From positions 1 to 64,000 of the forward strand of contig NZ_JAAXOQ010000017.1 of the NCBI RefSeq assembly GCF_012396015.1: 64,000 bases of DNA, given 5' to 3'. Of the stretch, positions 35,121-43,591 are shown piece after piece. A program made the position numbers and the translations under genes. Below the pieces are notes generated by a model. The model ran no database searches, was not told where the DNA came from, and was given only the letters and a program-made list of their open reading frames with translations. Each line of letters begins with the position of its first letter. Within the stretch, counting starts at the first letter, position 1. The stretch comes from Tsukamurella spumae. GTDB lineage: Bacteria > Actinomycetota > Actinomycetes > Mycobacteriales > Mycobacteriaceae.

Positions 35121-36143
35121 ATGAGCCTGACCCCCCGATCGACGCGAAGTCAGATCGTCACCGTCGCCGAGGTGATCGACGAGACCGCGCTCGCGAAGTC
35201 CTTCGTCTTCGACACCGAGTGGGACTACCGGCCGGGGCAGTTCGTGACGGTCCGCGTCCCGTCGGAGCGGACGGGGTCCGTCGCCCGGTCCTACTCGCTG
35301 TACACCTCCCCGTTCGATGCCGGCCGGCCCGGCGTAACGGTCAAGCGCACCGTCGACGGGTACGCCTCGAACTGGCTGTGCGACAACCTGACCGTGGGCT
35401 CCGAGCTGGAGGTCCTGCCACCGTCGGGCGTGTTCGTGCCCGAGAGCCTCGACGTTCCCCTCCTGCTGCTCGCCGCGGGCAGCGGCATCACCCCGATCAT
35501 GTCGATCCTGTCCGCCGCACTGACCGCCGGGACGCAGCCGATCACGCTGCTGTACGCCAACGCCGACCCGGCGGCCACGATCTTCCGCGCCGAGATCGCC
35601 CGCCTCGAGGCCGAGCACGAACGGCTCACCGTCATCTGGTGGATGGAGTCCGAGCGCGGGATCCCCGATGCCGACATGCTGGCCGCGCTGCTCACGCCGT
35701 ACCACTCGCGCAACACCTATCTGTGCGGTCGCGACGAGTTCATGGCCGCGTGCAAGGAGGCGTGCCGGGTCATCGGTACCCCGCGCGGGCAGGTGCACCA
35801 GGAGATCTACGCCTCCCTCACCGGTGACGCCTTCGCCGACATCGTGCCCCACGAGGTGGCGGCCACGGCGGATTCCCCCCAGGTCACCGTCCACAATCTG
35901 GGCGCGACCTTCACCGTGCCGTGGCCGGAGGGCGAGTCGCTGGTCGACGTGCTCATCAGCAACGGCCACGACGTGCCCTACTCGTGCCAATCGGGCGAGT
36001 GCGCGACCTGCCTGTGCAAGCTGACCAAGGGCACCGTCGCCATGGCGGTGACCGATGGACTGGACCCCGACGACGCGGAGGACGGCTACATTCTGGGGTG
36101 CCAGGCGAAGCCCACGTCGCCCGAGTTGGAGGTCGAGTACTGA
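35121..36143 (+). CDS. Flavoprotein reductase with C-terminal [2Fe-2S] ferredoxin domain
   Basis: A 340-residue electron-transfer protein of the KshB/HmpX/PaaE type. RSYS (56–59) binds FAD, TVKRTVDGYASNWL follows near 74, AAGSGITPIMS near 118 binds NAD(P)H, and the C-terminal ferredoxin domain carries CQSGECATC-x(n)-C near residues 293–331. It should pass electrons to an oxygenase. ATG at 35121 has TAATCT six bases upstream and GGAG in between. Its stop overlaps the start of the alcohol dehydrogenase gene (TGATG). A close paralogue is at 62444. Confidence 0.93.
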   Translation: MSLTPRSTRSQIVTVAEVIDETALAKSFVFDTEWDYRPGQFVTVRVPSERTGSVARSYSLYTSPFDAGRPGVTVKRTVDGYASNWLCDNLTVGSELEVLPPSGVFVPESLDVPLLLLAAGSGITPIMSILSAALTAGTQPITLLYANADPAATIFRAEIARLEAEHERLTVIWWMESERGIPDADMLAALLTPYHSRNTYLCGRDEFMAACKEACRVIGTPRGQVHQEIYASLTGDAFADIVPHEVAATADSPQVTVHNLGATFTVPWPEGESLVDVLISNGHDVPYSCQSGECATCLCKLTKGTVAMAVTDGLDPDDAEDGYILGCQAKPTSPELEVEY

Positions 36144-37264
36144 TGCGCATCCGCGGAGCCGTGCTGGAGGAGATCGGGCGCGCGCGTCCGTACGCCGAGT
36201 CGACGCCGATCTCGGTCGGCGAGCTGGAGCTCGCGCCGCCCGGTCCGGGTGAGCTGCTGGTGCGCATCGAGGCCGCGGGGCTGTGCCACTCCGATCTATC
36301 GGTGGTCGACGGCAACCGCGTCCGGCCCGTGCCGATGCTGCTGGGCCACGAGGCGGCGGGGATCGTCGAATCCCTCGGCCCCGGAGCCGCGCCCGAGGGC
36401 CTCGCCGTGGGCGACCGCGTCGTGATGGCCTTCCTCCCCCGCTGCGGCGAGTGCGCCAATTGCCGTACCGACGGCCAACTCCCGTGCACACCGGGCAGTG
36501 TCGCCAACAATGCCGGCGAGCTGCTGGGCGGTGGCCGGCGCCTGTCCCGCGAGGGCGCCGAGGTCCACCACCACCTGGGCGTCTCCGGCTTCGCCACGCA
36601 CGCCGTGGTCGACGCGCGCTCCGTGACCCGCGTGGACGCCGATGTCCCGCCGGAGATCGCCGCGGTCCTCGGCTGCGCCGTGCTCACCGGCGGCGGCGCG
36701 GTCCTCAATGCCGGAATGCCCACGGGCGGTGCCGATGTCATCGTGATCGGCCTGGGCGGGGTCGGGATGGCCGCCGTCCTCACCGCGCTGTCCCTGAAGT
36801 CCGACGGTGCCGTCGGCCGCGTGATCGGCGTCGACGCGCAGCCCGCCAAGCTCGACGCGGTGCGCGCCCTCGGAGCCGATCTCGCCTACGCCCCTGAGGA
36901 ATTGGCCGCCGCGGGCGTACGCGCTCCGGTCGTCATCGAGGCCGCCGGACACCCGAGGGCCTTCGAATCCGCCGTCGCCGCGACGGCGGTCGGCGGGCGA
37001 ACGGTCACCGTCGGGCTGCCCAATCCCGCTGCGCGGTCCGAGATCAGCCCCCTCGTGCTGACCGCGGAGGCCCGCACGATCATCGGCAGTTACCTCGGGT
37101 CCGCCGTGCCGCAGCGCGACATCCCGCGGTACGTCGAGCTGTGGCGCGCCGGCAAGCTCCCGGTGGAGAAGCTCATCAGCGGCGTCATCACCCTGGAGCA
37201 GATCAACGAGGGCATGGACTCCCTGGCCGACGGTGCCGCCGTCCGCCAGGTGATCCGGTTCTGA
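36143..37264 (+). CDS. Zinc-dependent alcohol dehydrogenase
   Basis: A 373-residue medium-chain dehydrogenase. The catalytic zinc region is GLCHSDLS near residue 37 and GHEAAG near 61, the structural zinc cluster is CGECANC-x7-C near 95–110, and the nucleotide-binding GLGGVGMAAV is near 200. Length and cysteine pattern match class III-like or mycothiol/aryl alcohol dehydrogenases. It would oxidise an alcohol or reduce an aldehyde linked to the neighbouring monooxygenase. It overlaps the reductase stop. The last 70 bases have a degenerate duplicate at 38671–38738, on the far side of the Fic gene. Confidence 0.93.
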   Translation: MRIRGAVLEEIGRARPYAESTPISVGELELAPPGPGELLVRIEAAGLCHSDLSVVDGNRVRPVPMLLGHEAAGIVESLGPGAAPEGLAVGDRVVMAFLPRCGECANCRTDGQLPCTPGSVANNAGELLGGGRRLSREGAEVHHHLGVSGFATHAVVDARSVTRVDADVPPEIAAVLGCAVLTGGGAVLNAGMPTGGADVIVIGLGGVGMAAVLTALSLKSDGAVGRVIGVDAQPAKLDAVRALGADLAYAPEELAAAGVRAPVVIEAAGHPRAFESAVAATAVGGRTVTVGLPNPAARSEISPLVLTAEARTIIGSYLGSAVPQRDIPRYVELWRAGKLPVEKLISGVITLEQINEGMDSLADGAAVRQVIRF

Positions 37265-37265
37265 C

Positions 37266-38561
37266 CTATGCGCCAGGTGGCGGCTTCGGCACCGGCCGGT
37301 TCGGCGGAGAAACGCGGGTGTCGAACTTCGTACTGGCCAGGCGACGCTCGGCGGTGGTGACGAGGTCGAGGATGTCGCGGGCAAGGTAGCCGGTGGTTCC
37401 GCGATCGAGGCTCTCGCGGCGGAGAACACCCGCGTCGGCGAGCTCCTCCAACGCCGGCCGAGCCGCCGCGAAGGTGATACCCAGCGCACGTTCCACGGCA
37501 CGCCCGGTGAGCACCGGCGTCTCCGGCAGCAGCGCGAGAATACGGGCGACCGCGGAGTTCGCCCGCGGCTCTCCGCGGATCCCCTGGGCAGTGCGGTGCT
37601 CGACCACGCGGGTGCGCCAGTCCGCGTCGAGTTCCGCGACCTCGTGCGCGATCCGAGTCGCCTGCTCGACGGCGAGGCCCGCCACCTCGACGAACAATTC
37701 GAGCCAGGTGATCTGCCCCGCAACAGCTTTCTCCGCAGTGGGCGGACCGTCGTACCGGTAGCTCGTCAACCCCGACACATAGCGATCCCGGAAGGTGGCC
37801 AGCACCAGGCTGATCGGGAGCACCGCCTCCGGAGACAGACCGCCCCGTGCCAACACGGTATGGATCAAGGCTCGGCCGACCCGGCCGTTACCGTCCGTGA
37901 ACGGATGGATCGTCTCGAACTGCGCGTGCACCAATCCCGCCTGGATAAGAACGCCGTTCCCCGCACCGCTGACGTAGCCGACCAGATCGTCCACCAGCCC
38001 TCGAACGAGCTCAGGCGGGGGCGGAACGAAGTCCGCATCCAGCGGATTCCAGTTCGATCCACCGATCCAGTTCTGGACGGTGCGGAGGCCCTGGTACCGC
38101 TCGTCAGGCAGCAGCGCGGCGTGCATGGCCTCGATGTCGGCGACGCACACACTGTCGCAGGCCACGAGGTCACGGGACGCGCGCCCCAGGATCACGATGT
38201 TGTTCGCGACCAACTGTGCCTGCTCGCTCACGCCGCGAACGTTCTCGCGCAGAGCGAGTTCTGCGATCGCGACCTGCTGCGACGACGGTGCGACCCCCTC
38301 GATCATCGAGCTCGAGATCGCCTCCGACCTTGTCAATAACCGTGAGATCGCCGACAGTCCACCCGCGCCCGCGAGCTCGCCGAGACCACGAATCGACCGC
38401 TCCACCTCGGCCGCCCGGCCCGCGAGGTCCTGCGGAATGGACATCGGACGGCCGCTCAGCGGGTCGGGTACGTACGCCCTGTACCGGCCTCCCCGACGCG
38501 TGCGCCGACTCGTGCCGGCGTTCGGATCCGGCTCCCAGTAGCGCTCGACCCATTCAGCCAT
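37266..38561 (-). CDS. Fic-domain protein (AMP-transferase type)
   Basis: A 431-residue Fic protein. The catalytic motif HPFTDGNGRVGR is intact (219–230), and an N-terminal inhibitory motif SSSMIEG of the (S/T)xxxE(G/N) type is at 83–89, as in class II autoinhibited Fic enzymes. A DUF4172-like or winged-helix segment follows near the C-terminus (NSAVARILALL…RPALEELADAGVL). It probably adds AMP to a protein target. The ATG at 38561 follows AGGTG. Its GC content is lower than its neighbours and an AT-rich region lies directly upstream. It sits between the end of the alcohol dehydrogenase gene and a remnant of the same end, which suggests insertion. Confidence 0.92.
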   Translation of the reverse strand: MAEWVERYWEPDPNAGTSRRTRRGGRYRAYVPDPLSGRPMSIPQDLAGRAAEVERSIRGLGELAGAGGLSAISRLLTRSEAISSSMIEGVAPSSQQVAIAELALRENVRGVSEQAQLVANNIVILGRASRDLVACDSVCVADIEAMHAALLPDERYQGLRTVQNWIGGSNWNPLDADFVPPPPELVRGLVDDLVGYVSGAGNGVLIQAGLVHAQFETIHPFTDGNGRVGRALIHTVLARGGLSPEAVLPISLVLATFRDRYVSGLTSYRYDGPPTAEKAVAGQITWLELFVEVAGLAVEQATRIAHEVAELDADWRTRVVEHRTAQGIRGEPRANSAVARILALLPETPVLTGRAVERALGITFAAARPALEELADAGVLRRESLDRGTTGYLARDILDLVTTAERRLASTKFDTRVSPPNRPVPKPPPGA

Positions 38562-38574
38562 CTGCACCTAACAT

Positions 38575-38660
38575 TGAACGCAGGAGCAATCCATTCAATG
38601 ATAGATCGATAAAGTATAATACTGTCCGATTCTGTTCAAGAATATTGAGGCAAGACGCCG
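38575..38660. promoter_or_regulatory. AT-rich promoter region of the Fic gene
   Basis: This stretch is far richer in A and T than the surroundings. On the Fic strand it contains TTGAAC about 15 bases before TATACT, a passable promoter, and an imperfect palindrome AGTATAATACT. The base composition suggests recent acquisition. Confidence 0.4.
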
Positions 38661-38670
38661 ACCGGATGCG

Positions 38671-38738
38671 GACCAACGACGACCGACCCGCTCGCCGACA
38701 GTGCCGGCGTCCGCCAAGTGATCCGGTTCCGACCTCAC
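38671..38738 (+). pseudogene. Remnant of an alcohol dehydrogenase 3' end
   Basis: This stretch matches the last 70 bases of the alcohol dehydrogenase gene (37201–37270). The CTCGCCGACAGTGCC portion onward agrees at about 40 of 45 positions; a two-base gap and more differences lie before it. It encodes nothing on its own. Together with the intact gene end it brackets the Fic gene as an imperfect direct repeat in the same orientation. Confidence 0.75.
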
Positions 38739-38810
38739 GCAGAACGACGACACCCCAGCGAGGCGCGGCCCGGCGCTCGACATATCAACCATGAACGTTC
38801 ATCATTAGCC

Positions 38811-38890
38811 ATGCTCAGCCTCCCGCCCCTGGGATGATCCCGCTACTGCTACGTACCCGGGATGCTCCCCGCGCGAGCGGGGATGGTCCC
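38811..38890. CRISPR. Relic of a type I-E CRISPR array (one good repeat, one degenerate)
   Basis: Bases 38862–38890 (ATGCTCCCCGCGCGAGCGG then GGATGGTCCC) match the 29-base repeat of actinobacterial type I-E arrays almost perfectly, including the CCCCGC/GCGGGG stem. A second, decayed copy at 38811–38841 keeps the ATGCTC start and the GGGATGATCCC end. The stretch between them is about 20 bases, shorter than the normal 32-base spacer. No further repeats and no cas genes are present in the window. A 12-bp palindrome ATGAACGTTCAT lies just before it at 38791–38802. Confidence 0.65.
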
Positions 38891-38995
38891 GGGCACAAGG
38901 TCGGTTCGCCATTCCTGCCGTCATCCGAGCCAGCTCGTGCAAGCATCGGCGCAGAAATTCCGAGCTGTCCGAATCTGAACGAGATTGCGGGCCTA

Positions 38996-39802
38996 TCATT
39001 CCTCCGGCGGTGACGCCGGCCGGGGCCAGTCCAGCGGTCGCTGCTGGGCGTCGAGGCCACCGTCGGCGAAGATCACCGAGCCGACGATGTAGCGCGAGTC
39101 CGGCCCGAGCAGGAAGTCGGTGAGCGCGGCGATCTCCTCCGGGCGCCCCGCGCGGCGGGCGGGGACCAGTTCGAGGAAGGCCTTCATCGCGGCGGCGATG
39201 TCGGGGTCCGCGTCCCGGGTCATGGGGGTGTCGATCATGCCGGGGGCGATGGCGTTGAGCCGGATCCCGTCGGCGATGTACTCGGCGGCGTGCGTGCGCA
39301 CGAAGTAGGCGAGCGCGGCCTTGGTCGCGGGATAGGCGAGCACCGAACCGTATTCACCGTACGAGTCGGCCAGGTCGCAGGCCTGGTGCTCGTCGCCCCG
39401 CAGGCAGGTCTCGGCCAGGTCGATCGGCCAGCCGGGTTGTGTGGTGGTCGAGTTGGAGCTGACCAGAACGGCGGATGCCGATGCGGACCGGGCCAGCAGC
39501 GGTCGCAGCCCGACCAGCAGATCGACGGCGCCGAAGTAGTTCACCGCGACGAGCGACGACCCGGCGCGGCCGGCCGAGGGCCCGAGCCCGGCGAAGGCGG
39601 CGAAACCGTCGACCGCCCCGCTGCCCACCAGCTCGCCGATCCGTGCGACCGCCTCGAACCGTCCGCCCGGCGACCCGAGGTCCGCCTCGACGTCCGCGCC
39701 CGCCCGGTCGACGCCGACCACCCCGTGCCCCGCGGCGTGCAGGCGGTCCGCGGTGGCTGCGCCGATTCCGGATGCCGAACCGGTGACAACGTACGTTCCC
39801 AT
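38996..39802 (-). CDS. Short-chain dehydrogenase/reductase
   Basis: A 268-residue classical SDR. TGSASGIG (residues 7–14) binds NAD(P), SSNSTTTQ holds the catalytic Ser near 115, and YPATK (Tyr–Lys) near 163 completes the active site. The long insertion between Ser and Tyr (AETCLRGDEHQACDLADSYG) is typical of the coniferyl-alcohol/3-alpha-hydroxysteroid dehydrogenase-like subgroup. The substrate is not known. An ATG at 39802 is chosen, although the frame is open 159 bases further upstream into the divergent promoter region, which contains a 9-bp-arm inverted repeat. Confidence 0.9.
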   Translation of the reverse strand: MGTYVVTGSASGIGAATADRLHAAGHGVVGVDRAGADVEADLGSPGGRFEAVARIGELVGSGAVDGFAAFAGLGPSAGRAGSSLVAVNYFGAVDLLVGLRPLLARSASASAVLVSSNSTTTQPGWPIDLAETCLRGDEHQACDLADSYGEYGSVLAYPATKAALAYFVRTHAAEYIADGIRLNAIAPGMIDTPMTRDADPDIAAAMKAFLELVPARRAGRPEEIAALTDFLLGPDSRYIVGSVIFADGGLDAQQRPLDWPRPASPPEE

Positions 39803-39830
39803 ACGCCCACGGTAGCGCCGCATCGGCCGA

Positions 39831-39863
39831 TAATCCGGATGCCCCATCGATTCGTCCGGATTA
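39831..39863. promoter_or_regulatory. Inverted repeat TAATCCGGA-n15-TCCGGATTA
   Basis: Perfect 9-bp inverted arms 15 bases apart lie in the 91-base gap between the divergent SDR and DUF5302 genes. This is a suitable operator or two-site regulator target for both genes. Confidence 0.5.
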
Positions 39864-39893
39864 GGGTGGTGGCACCCGACGAGAGGAGACGGT

Positions 39894-40052
39894 ATGACTG
39901 CGGACGGTGTCGCCGACAAGTTCAAGGAAGCGCTGGAGAAGAAGAACGCCGCCAACCGCAAGGGGGCCGCCCATCTGGACGGCTCCGCGAAGGGTCAGGC
40001 GCCCCACGGCTCCGAGAGCCACCAGCAGCAGTTCCGCCGCAAGAGCGGATAG
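39894..40052 (+). CDS. DUF5302-type small protein
   Basis: A 52-residue basic protein with a KFKEALEKKNAANRKG helix (residues 9–24) and a conserved-type C-terminus QFRRKSG. This matches the small actinobacterial DUF5302 family of unknown function. GAGAGGAGAC lies just before the ATG, an excellent ribosome-binding site. It is divergent from the SDR gene. No function is known. Confidence 0.85.
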   Translation: MTADGVADKFKEALEKKNAANRKGAAHLDGSAKGQAPHGSESHQQQFRRKSG

Positions 40053-40142
40053 CAACGAGCGCCCGCGGCGGCCGTCGGGACCATCGGATAGGATTGCCAT
40101 TGCACATCCAGGTCGCGCGAGGAGGCGTTCATCGACCTTCCG

Positions 40143-41021
40143 TTGCTCGTCCCCATTCCCTTCGGCCGCCCGCAGGCACCCGGCGCCCCCGCGCCGGAAA
40201 GCCCTGAGATCCAACAGGTCCGGGCCGTCATCGCATCGATCCTCGGTTCGTTGCGCAGTGGCCCGTACCTTCCCGAGTCGGGGCTGAACTGGGCCGTCGC
40301 CTACCTCACCCGCGGCGCCGAGCCGCTCCTCGTGGCCACCACCACCGACGCGGGTTGGCTGCCGCGCGGCACCGTCGTACCGGCCGACGTGCGGGTCCTC
40401 TGGAACGTCCCCACCGCGGCGGCGTGGGCCACCGTCGACGATCCCGTGCGCCAGCTGATCGAGTTCGCCGAGGGCGGCGACTACACGATCCGCGCCGTCG
40501 CCACCACGCACCCCAGCCGGGCGTACCACATCCCGAACGGGCCCTGGAAGCTCGTCGGACAGCGCCACCCCGGGCCCGTCCTACCGCGGCGCGCGACCCG
40601 GTTCGAGGTCGTCGCCTCCCCCGCTCGCGTCGAGCGGATCCGGTCGATGGGCCCCGAGGAGGCCGCCCGGCAGACCCGCGCGCTCCTGCGCGACCTGGAG
40701 GGGGTCACCGTCGACCCCGCGCACGCGATCGGTCTCGACGAGGCGCGCGCCGAGGCCCGGCGGTACCTGTTCGGCGGGCACCCCGTGCCCCAGGAGGTCC
40801 TCGCTCAGTTGCTCCTCGACCAGGACGCCCTCGCCGACGCGCTCAGCCTCACCCGCACGTCGCCGCGCGTGCTCACGGCCGGGGGCGAGCCGCCGGACGG
40901 TGCCGCGCTCCGCGACCGTCTCCTCGAACGCGCACTCGTCGAGGCCACGCTCTCCGCGGCGTACCACGATGTGGAGTCCGCGGTGTACGCGTGGACCTTC
41001 GCGCGCTACCTCGCCCGCTGA
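40143..41021 (+). CDS. Protein of unknown function (DUF5632-like N-terminus)
   Basis: A 292-residue protein. The first 90 residues (NWAVAYLTRGAEPLLVATTTDAGWLPRG) resemble the DUF5632-type domain of mycobacterial proteins associated with type VII secretion loci, but the likeness is weak. The rest is helical and not recognised. The start is uncertain. No ATG or GTG is available after the in-frame stop at 40089, and the TTG at 40143 lies 20 bases past the strong GAGGAGG at 40119–40125. The codon with ideal spacing to it is ATC at 40131, which would give a non-standard start. Confidence 0.7.
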   Translation: MLVPIPFGRPQAPGAPAPESPEIQQVRAVIASILGSLRSGPYLPESGLNWAVAYLTRGAEPLLVATTTDAGWLPRGTVVPADVRVLWNVPTAAAWATVDDPVRQLIEFAEGGDYTIRAVATTHPSRAYHIPNGPWKLVGQRHPGPVLPRRATRFEVVASPARVERIRSMGPEEAARQTRALLRDLEGVTVDPAHAIGLDEARAEARRYLFGGHPVPQEVLAQLLLDQDALADALSLTRTSPRVLTAGGEPPDGAALRDRLLERALVEATLSAAYHDVESAVYAWTFARYLAR

Positions 41022-41028
41022 ACCGACG

Positions 41029-41385
41029 TCACGGGTAGGTCTTGTACCGGTCCCAGTGCCGGTTGCACAGGTACTGCGCGGCGTAGAACACCACCTGCTG
41101 GCGCTCCCACTCCGGGTTGCCGGCCTGGCGGTACAGCGCCTGCGTCGCCGCGACGGTGCTCGCGGGGTTGCGGTCCAGGGCCGCGCAGGCCTGATACCCG
41201 AACCGGAGCATCTGCGCATCGGTGGTGCGATTGCCGAAGGGCTTGACGAAGTCGTGCATGTTGCTCGTGACCACCAGGAACCGGCCCTGATCGAGCCGTC
41301 CATCCGCGTGGGCCGGGGCCTGGACCAGAGTCGCCGCCCCCAGCGCCGCGATCCCCGCAGCCATCGCCCTCATCAGCTTCGACAT
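41029..41385 (-). CDS. DUF732-family secreted protein
   Basis: A 118-residue exported protein. Residues 1–27 are a signal peptide (cleavage after AHA). The mature part is a small helical domain with two conserved Cys (in YQACAAL and AQYLCNRHW), probably disulfide-bonded, as in the DUF732 family widespread in mycobacteria. Function unknown. It is convergent with the preceding gene. Confidence 0.88.
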   Translation of the reverse strand: MSKLMRAMAAGIAALGAATLVQAPAHADGRLDQGRFLVVTSNMHDFVKPFGNRTTDAQMLRFGYQACAALDRNPASTVAATQALYRQAGNPEWERQQVVFYAAQYLCNRHWDRYKTYP

Positions 41386-41525
41386 CGTCCGCTCATCTCC
41401 GTCGGGGTGGGACCGCGCCCCACGTGCCGACGATTATCGCTGATCGACGTCGTCCGCGTGACGATTCGCTGACGTCCCGGCCGCGGGGCGGGCACGGGCA
41501 CCGTCGGGCTGCCTATCGTGAGGCC

Positions 41526-42170
41526 ATGACCGGATTCGACGACGCCCTGTCCGCCCTCCGCTCGCAGGCAGCCGCCGCGGGCGGCCCGATGGAGGCCTTC
41601 GCCGCGGAGCAGCGCTCCCTCGCGGAGGCCGGCCCGCCCACCGGCGTCGCGCGCCCCGGCACCCCGCTGCCCGACGGTGCCGTCCTCGATCCGCACGGAT
41701 CCCCGACCACCTTGCGTGCGGTGCTCGGCGGCCGCCCCGCCGTGATCGTCTTCTACCGCGGCGCGTGGTGCCCCTACTGCAACCTCACCCTGCACACCTA
41801 CCAGGCCGAGCTCGCGCCCGTCCTCGCCGCGCGAGGCGTCGAGCTCGTCGCGATCAGTCCGCAGCAGCCCGACGGTTCGCTGTCCGTCACCGAGAAGAAC
41901 GAGCTCACCTTCGCGGTCCTCTCCGACCCGGGCCTCGCCATCGCCGACGCCCTCGGCATCGTCACCGCGCCCTCCGACGGTGCGCGCGAGGCGCAGCTCG
42001 GGCTCGGCCTCGACGTGGCCGCGGTGAACGCCGACGGCACCACCCGGCTCCCGTACCCGACGGTGCTCGTCGTCGACGCCGGCGGCACCATCCGCTGGAT
42101 CGACGTGCACGCCGACTACACGACCCGCACCGATCCGTCGGCGATCCTGGAGGCCGTCGACGCGCTCTGA
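41526..42170 (+). CDS. Peroxiredoxin-like (AhpC/TSA) protein
   Basis: A 214-residue thioredoxin-fold protein. VIVFYRGAWCPYCNLTL near residue 78 places the peroxidatic Cys in a W-C-P-Y-C setting, that is, with a second Cys three residues on. This differs from classical AhpC (one Cys plus a distant partner) and is typical of the AhpC/TSA group that may act as thiol peroxidase or disulfide reductase. It probably detoxifies peroxides in the cytoplasm. It ends just before the terminator shared with tuf. Confidence 0.88.
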   Translation: MTGFDDALSALRSQAAAAGGPMEAFAAEQRSLAEAGPPTGVARPGTPLPDGAVLDPHGSPTTLRAVLGGRPAVIVFYRGAWCPYCNLTLHTYQAELAPVLAARGVELVAISPQQPDGSLSVTEKNELTFAVLSDPGLAIADALGIVTAPSDGAREAQLGLGLDVAAVNADGTTRLPYPTVLVVDAGGTIRWIDVHADYTTRTDPSAILEAVDAL

Positions 42171-42197
42171 TCGCGCGAACCGAGGCCCGGACATGCG

Positions 42198-42233
42198 AAA
42201 CGGCGCCCCTCCCCGAAGGGAGAGGCGCCGTTT
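42198..42233. terminator. Bidirectional terminator between the peroxiredoxin gene and tuf
   Basis: AAACGGCGCC-CCTCCC-CGAA-GGGAGAGGCGCCGTTT forms a long stem with A- and T-runs at its ends, so it can terminate both the peroxiredoxin transcript and the convergent str operon after tuf. Confidence 0.85.
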
Positions 42234-42249
42234 CAGCTGCGACCGAAGA

Positions 42250-43440
42250 TCAGGCGATGATCTTGGTGACGCGGCCGGCACCGACGGTGCGGCCACCCTC
42301 GCGGATCGCGAAGCGCAGGCCCTCGTCCATGGCGACCGGCTGGATGAGCTTGACGCTCATCTCGGTGTTGTCGCCGGGCATGACCATCTCGGTGCCCTCG
42401 GGGAGGGTCACGACGCCGGTCACGTCCGTGGTACGGAAGTAGAACTGCGGACGGTAGTTGTTGAAGAACGGGGTGTGGCGGCCGCCCTCGTCCTTCGACA
42501 GGATGTACGCCTGGCCCTCGAACTCCGTGTGGGGAGTGGTGGTGCCCGGCTTCACGACGACCTGGCCGCGCTCGACGTCCTCACGCTTGAGGCCACGAAC
42601 GAGGAGGCCGACGTTGTCGCCCGCCTGGCCCGAGTCGAGCAGCTTGCGGAACATCTCGATGCCCGTGACGGTGGTCTTGGTCGACTTCTCACGGATGCCG
42701 ACGATCTCCACCTCCTCGTTGACGTTGATGATGCCGCGCTCGACGCGACCGGTGACGACGGTGCCACGACCGGTGATCGTGAAGACATCCTCGACCGGCA
42801 TCAGGAAGGGCTTGTCGGTCTCGCGCTCGGGATCCGGGATCGCGGTGTCGACGGCGTTCATGAGCTCGAGGATCGACTCGGTCCACTTGGGATCGCCCTG
42901 CAGGGCCTGGTAGCCCGACACGCGGACGACGGGGGCGTCCTCGTCGAACTCCTGCGACCCGAGCAGCTCGCGGACCTCCATCTCGACGAGCTCGAGGATC
43001 TCCTCGTCGTCGACCATGTCGCACTTGTTCAGGGCGACGAGGATGTAGGGCACGCCGACCTGGCGGGCGAGCAGCACGTGCTCACGCGTCTGGGGCATCG
43101 GGCCGTCGGTGGCGGCCACGACCAGGATCGCGCCGTCCATCTGGGCGGCACCGGTGATCATGTTCTTGATGTAGTCGGCGTGACCCGGCGCGTCGACGTG
43201 AGCGTAGTGACGCTTCTCCGTCTGGTACTCGACGTGGGAGATGTTGATCGTGATACCACGAGCCTTCTCCTCCGGCGCCTTGTCGATCTGATCGAAGGCC
43301 GAGGCCTCGTTCAGGTCCGGGTACTTCTCGGCCAGAACCTTGGTGATGGCAGCCGTCAGGGTGGTCTTGCCGTGGTCGACGTGACCGATGGTGCCGATGT
43401 TCACGTGCGGCTTCGTCCGCTCGAACTTCGCCTTCGCCAC
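42250..43440 (-). CDS. tuf: Translation elongation factor Tu
   Basis: A 396-residue GTPase that delivers aminoacyl-tRNA to the ribosome. GHVDHGKT (19–26) is the P-loop, RGITINISH the switch I region, DAPGHADY switch II and NKCDMVDD the guanine-specificity motif. The frame is open 48 bases further upstream, but GTG at 43440 has AGGAGG and gives the standard length. It is the last gene of the str operon, 151 bases after fusA; the gap may hold its own promoter. rpsJ, which would normally follow, is 22 kb away. Confidence 0.99.
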   Translation of the reverse strand: MAKAKFERTKPHVNIGTIGHVDHGKTTLTAAITKVLAEKYPDLNEASAFDQIDKAPEEKARGITINISHVEYQTEKRHYAHVDAPGHADYIKNMITGAAQMDGAILVVAATDGPMPQTREHVLLARQVGVPYILVALNKCDMVDDEEILELVEMEVRELLGSQEFDEDAPVVRVSGYQALQGDPKWTESILELMNAVDTAIPDPERETDKPFLMPVEDVFTITGRGTVVTGRVERGIINVNEEVEIVGIREKSTKTTVTGIEMFRKLLDSGQAGDNVGLLVRGLKREDVERGQVVVKPGTTTPHTEFEGQAYILSKDEGGRHTPFFNNYRPQFYFRTTDVTGVVTLPEGTEMVMPGDNTEMSVKLIQPVAMDEGLRFAIREGGRTVGAGRVTKIIA

Positions 43441-43591
43441 TTGATGTCCTCCTGGACGTAGGTGCTTGCAAGGCCGGGTGCCCAGCAAGCGAGTGTGATT
43501 ACTTCAGTTGTTCTCGACGCCACGGCCGGGGCCGTGAGTCTGACGCCGCGGCGGGAGCCGGGAAGCGCCACGCTCCGGAGAGCGGGGAGAA

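Noticed and set aside
38811-38890. A working CRISPR array
   Set aside because: Only one good and one decayed repeat, an abnormal spacer length and no cas genes. Listed as a relic only.
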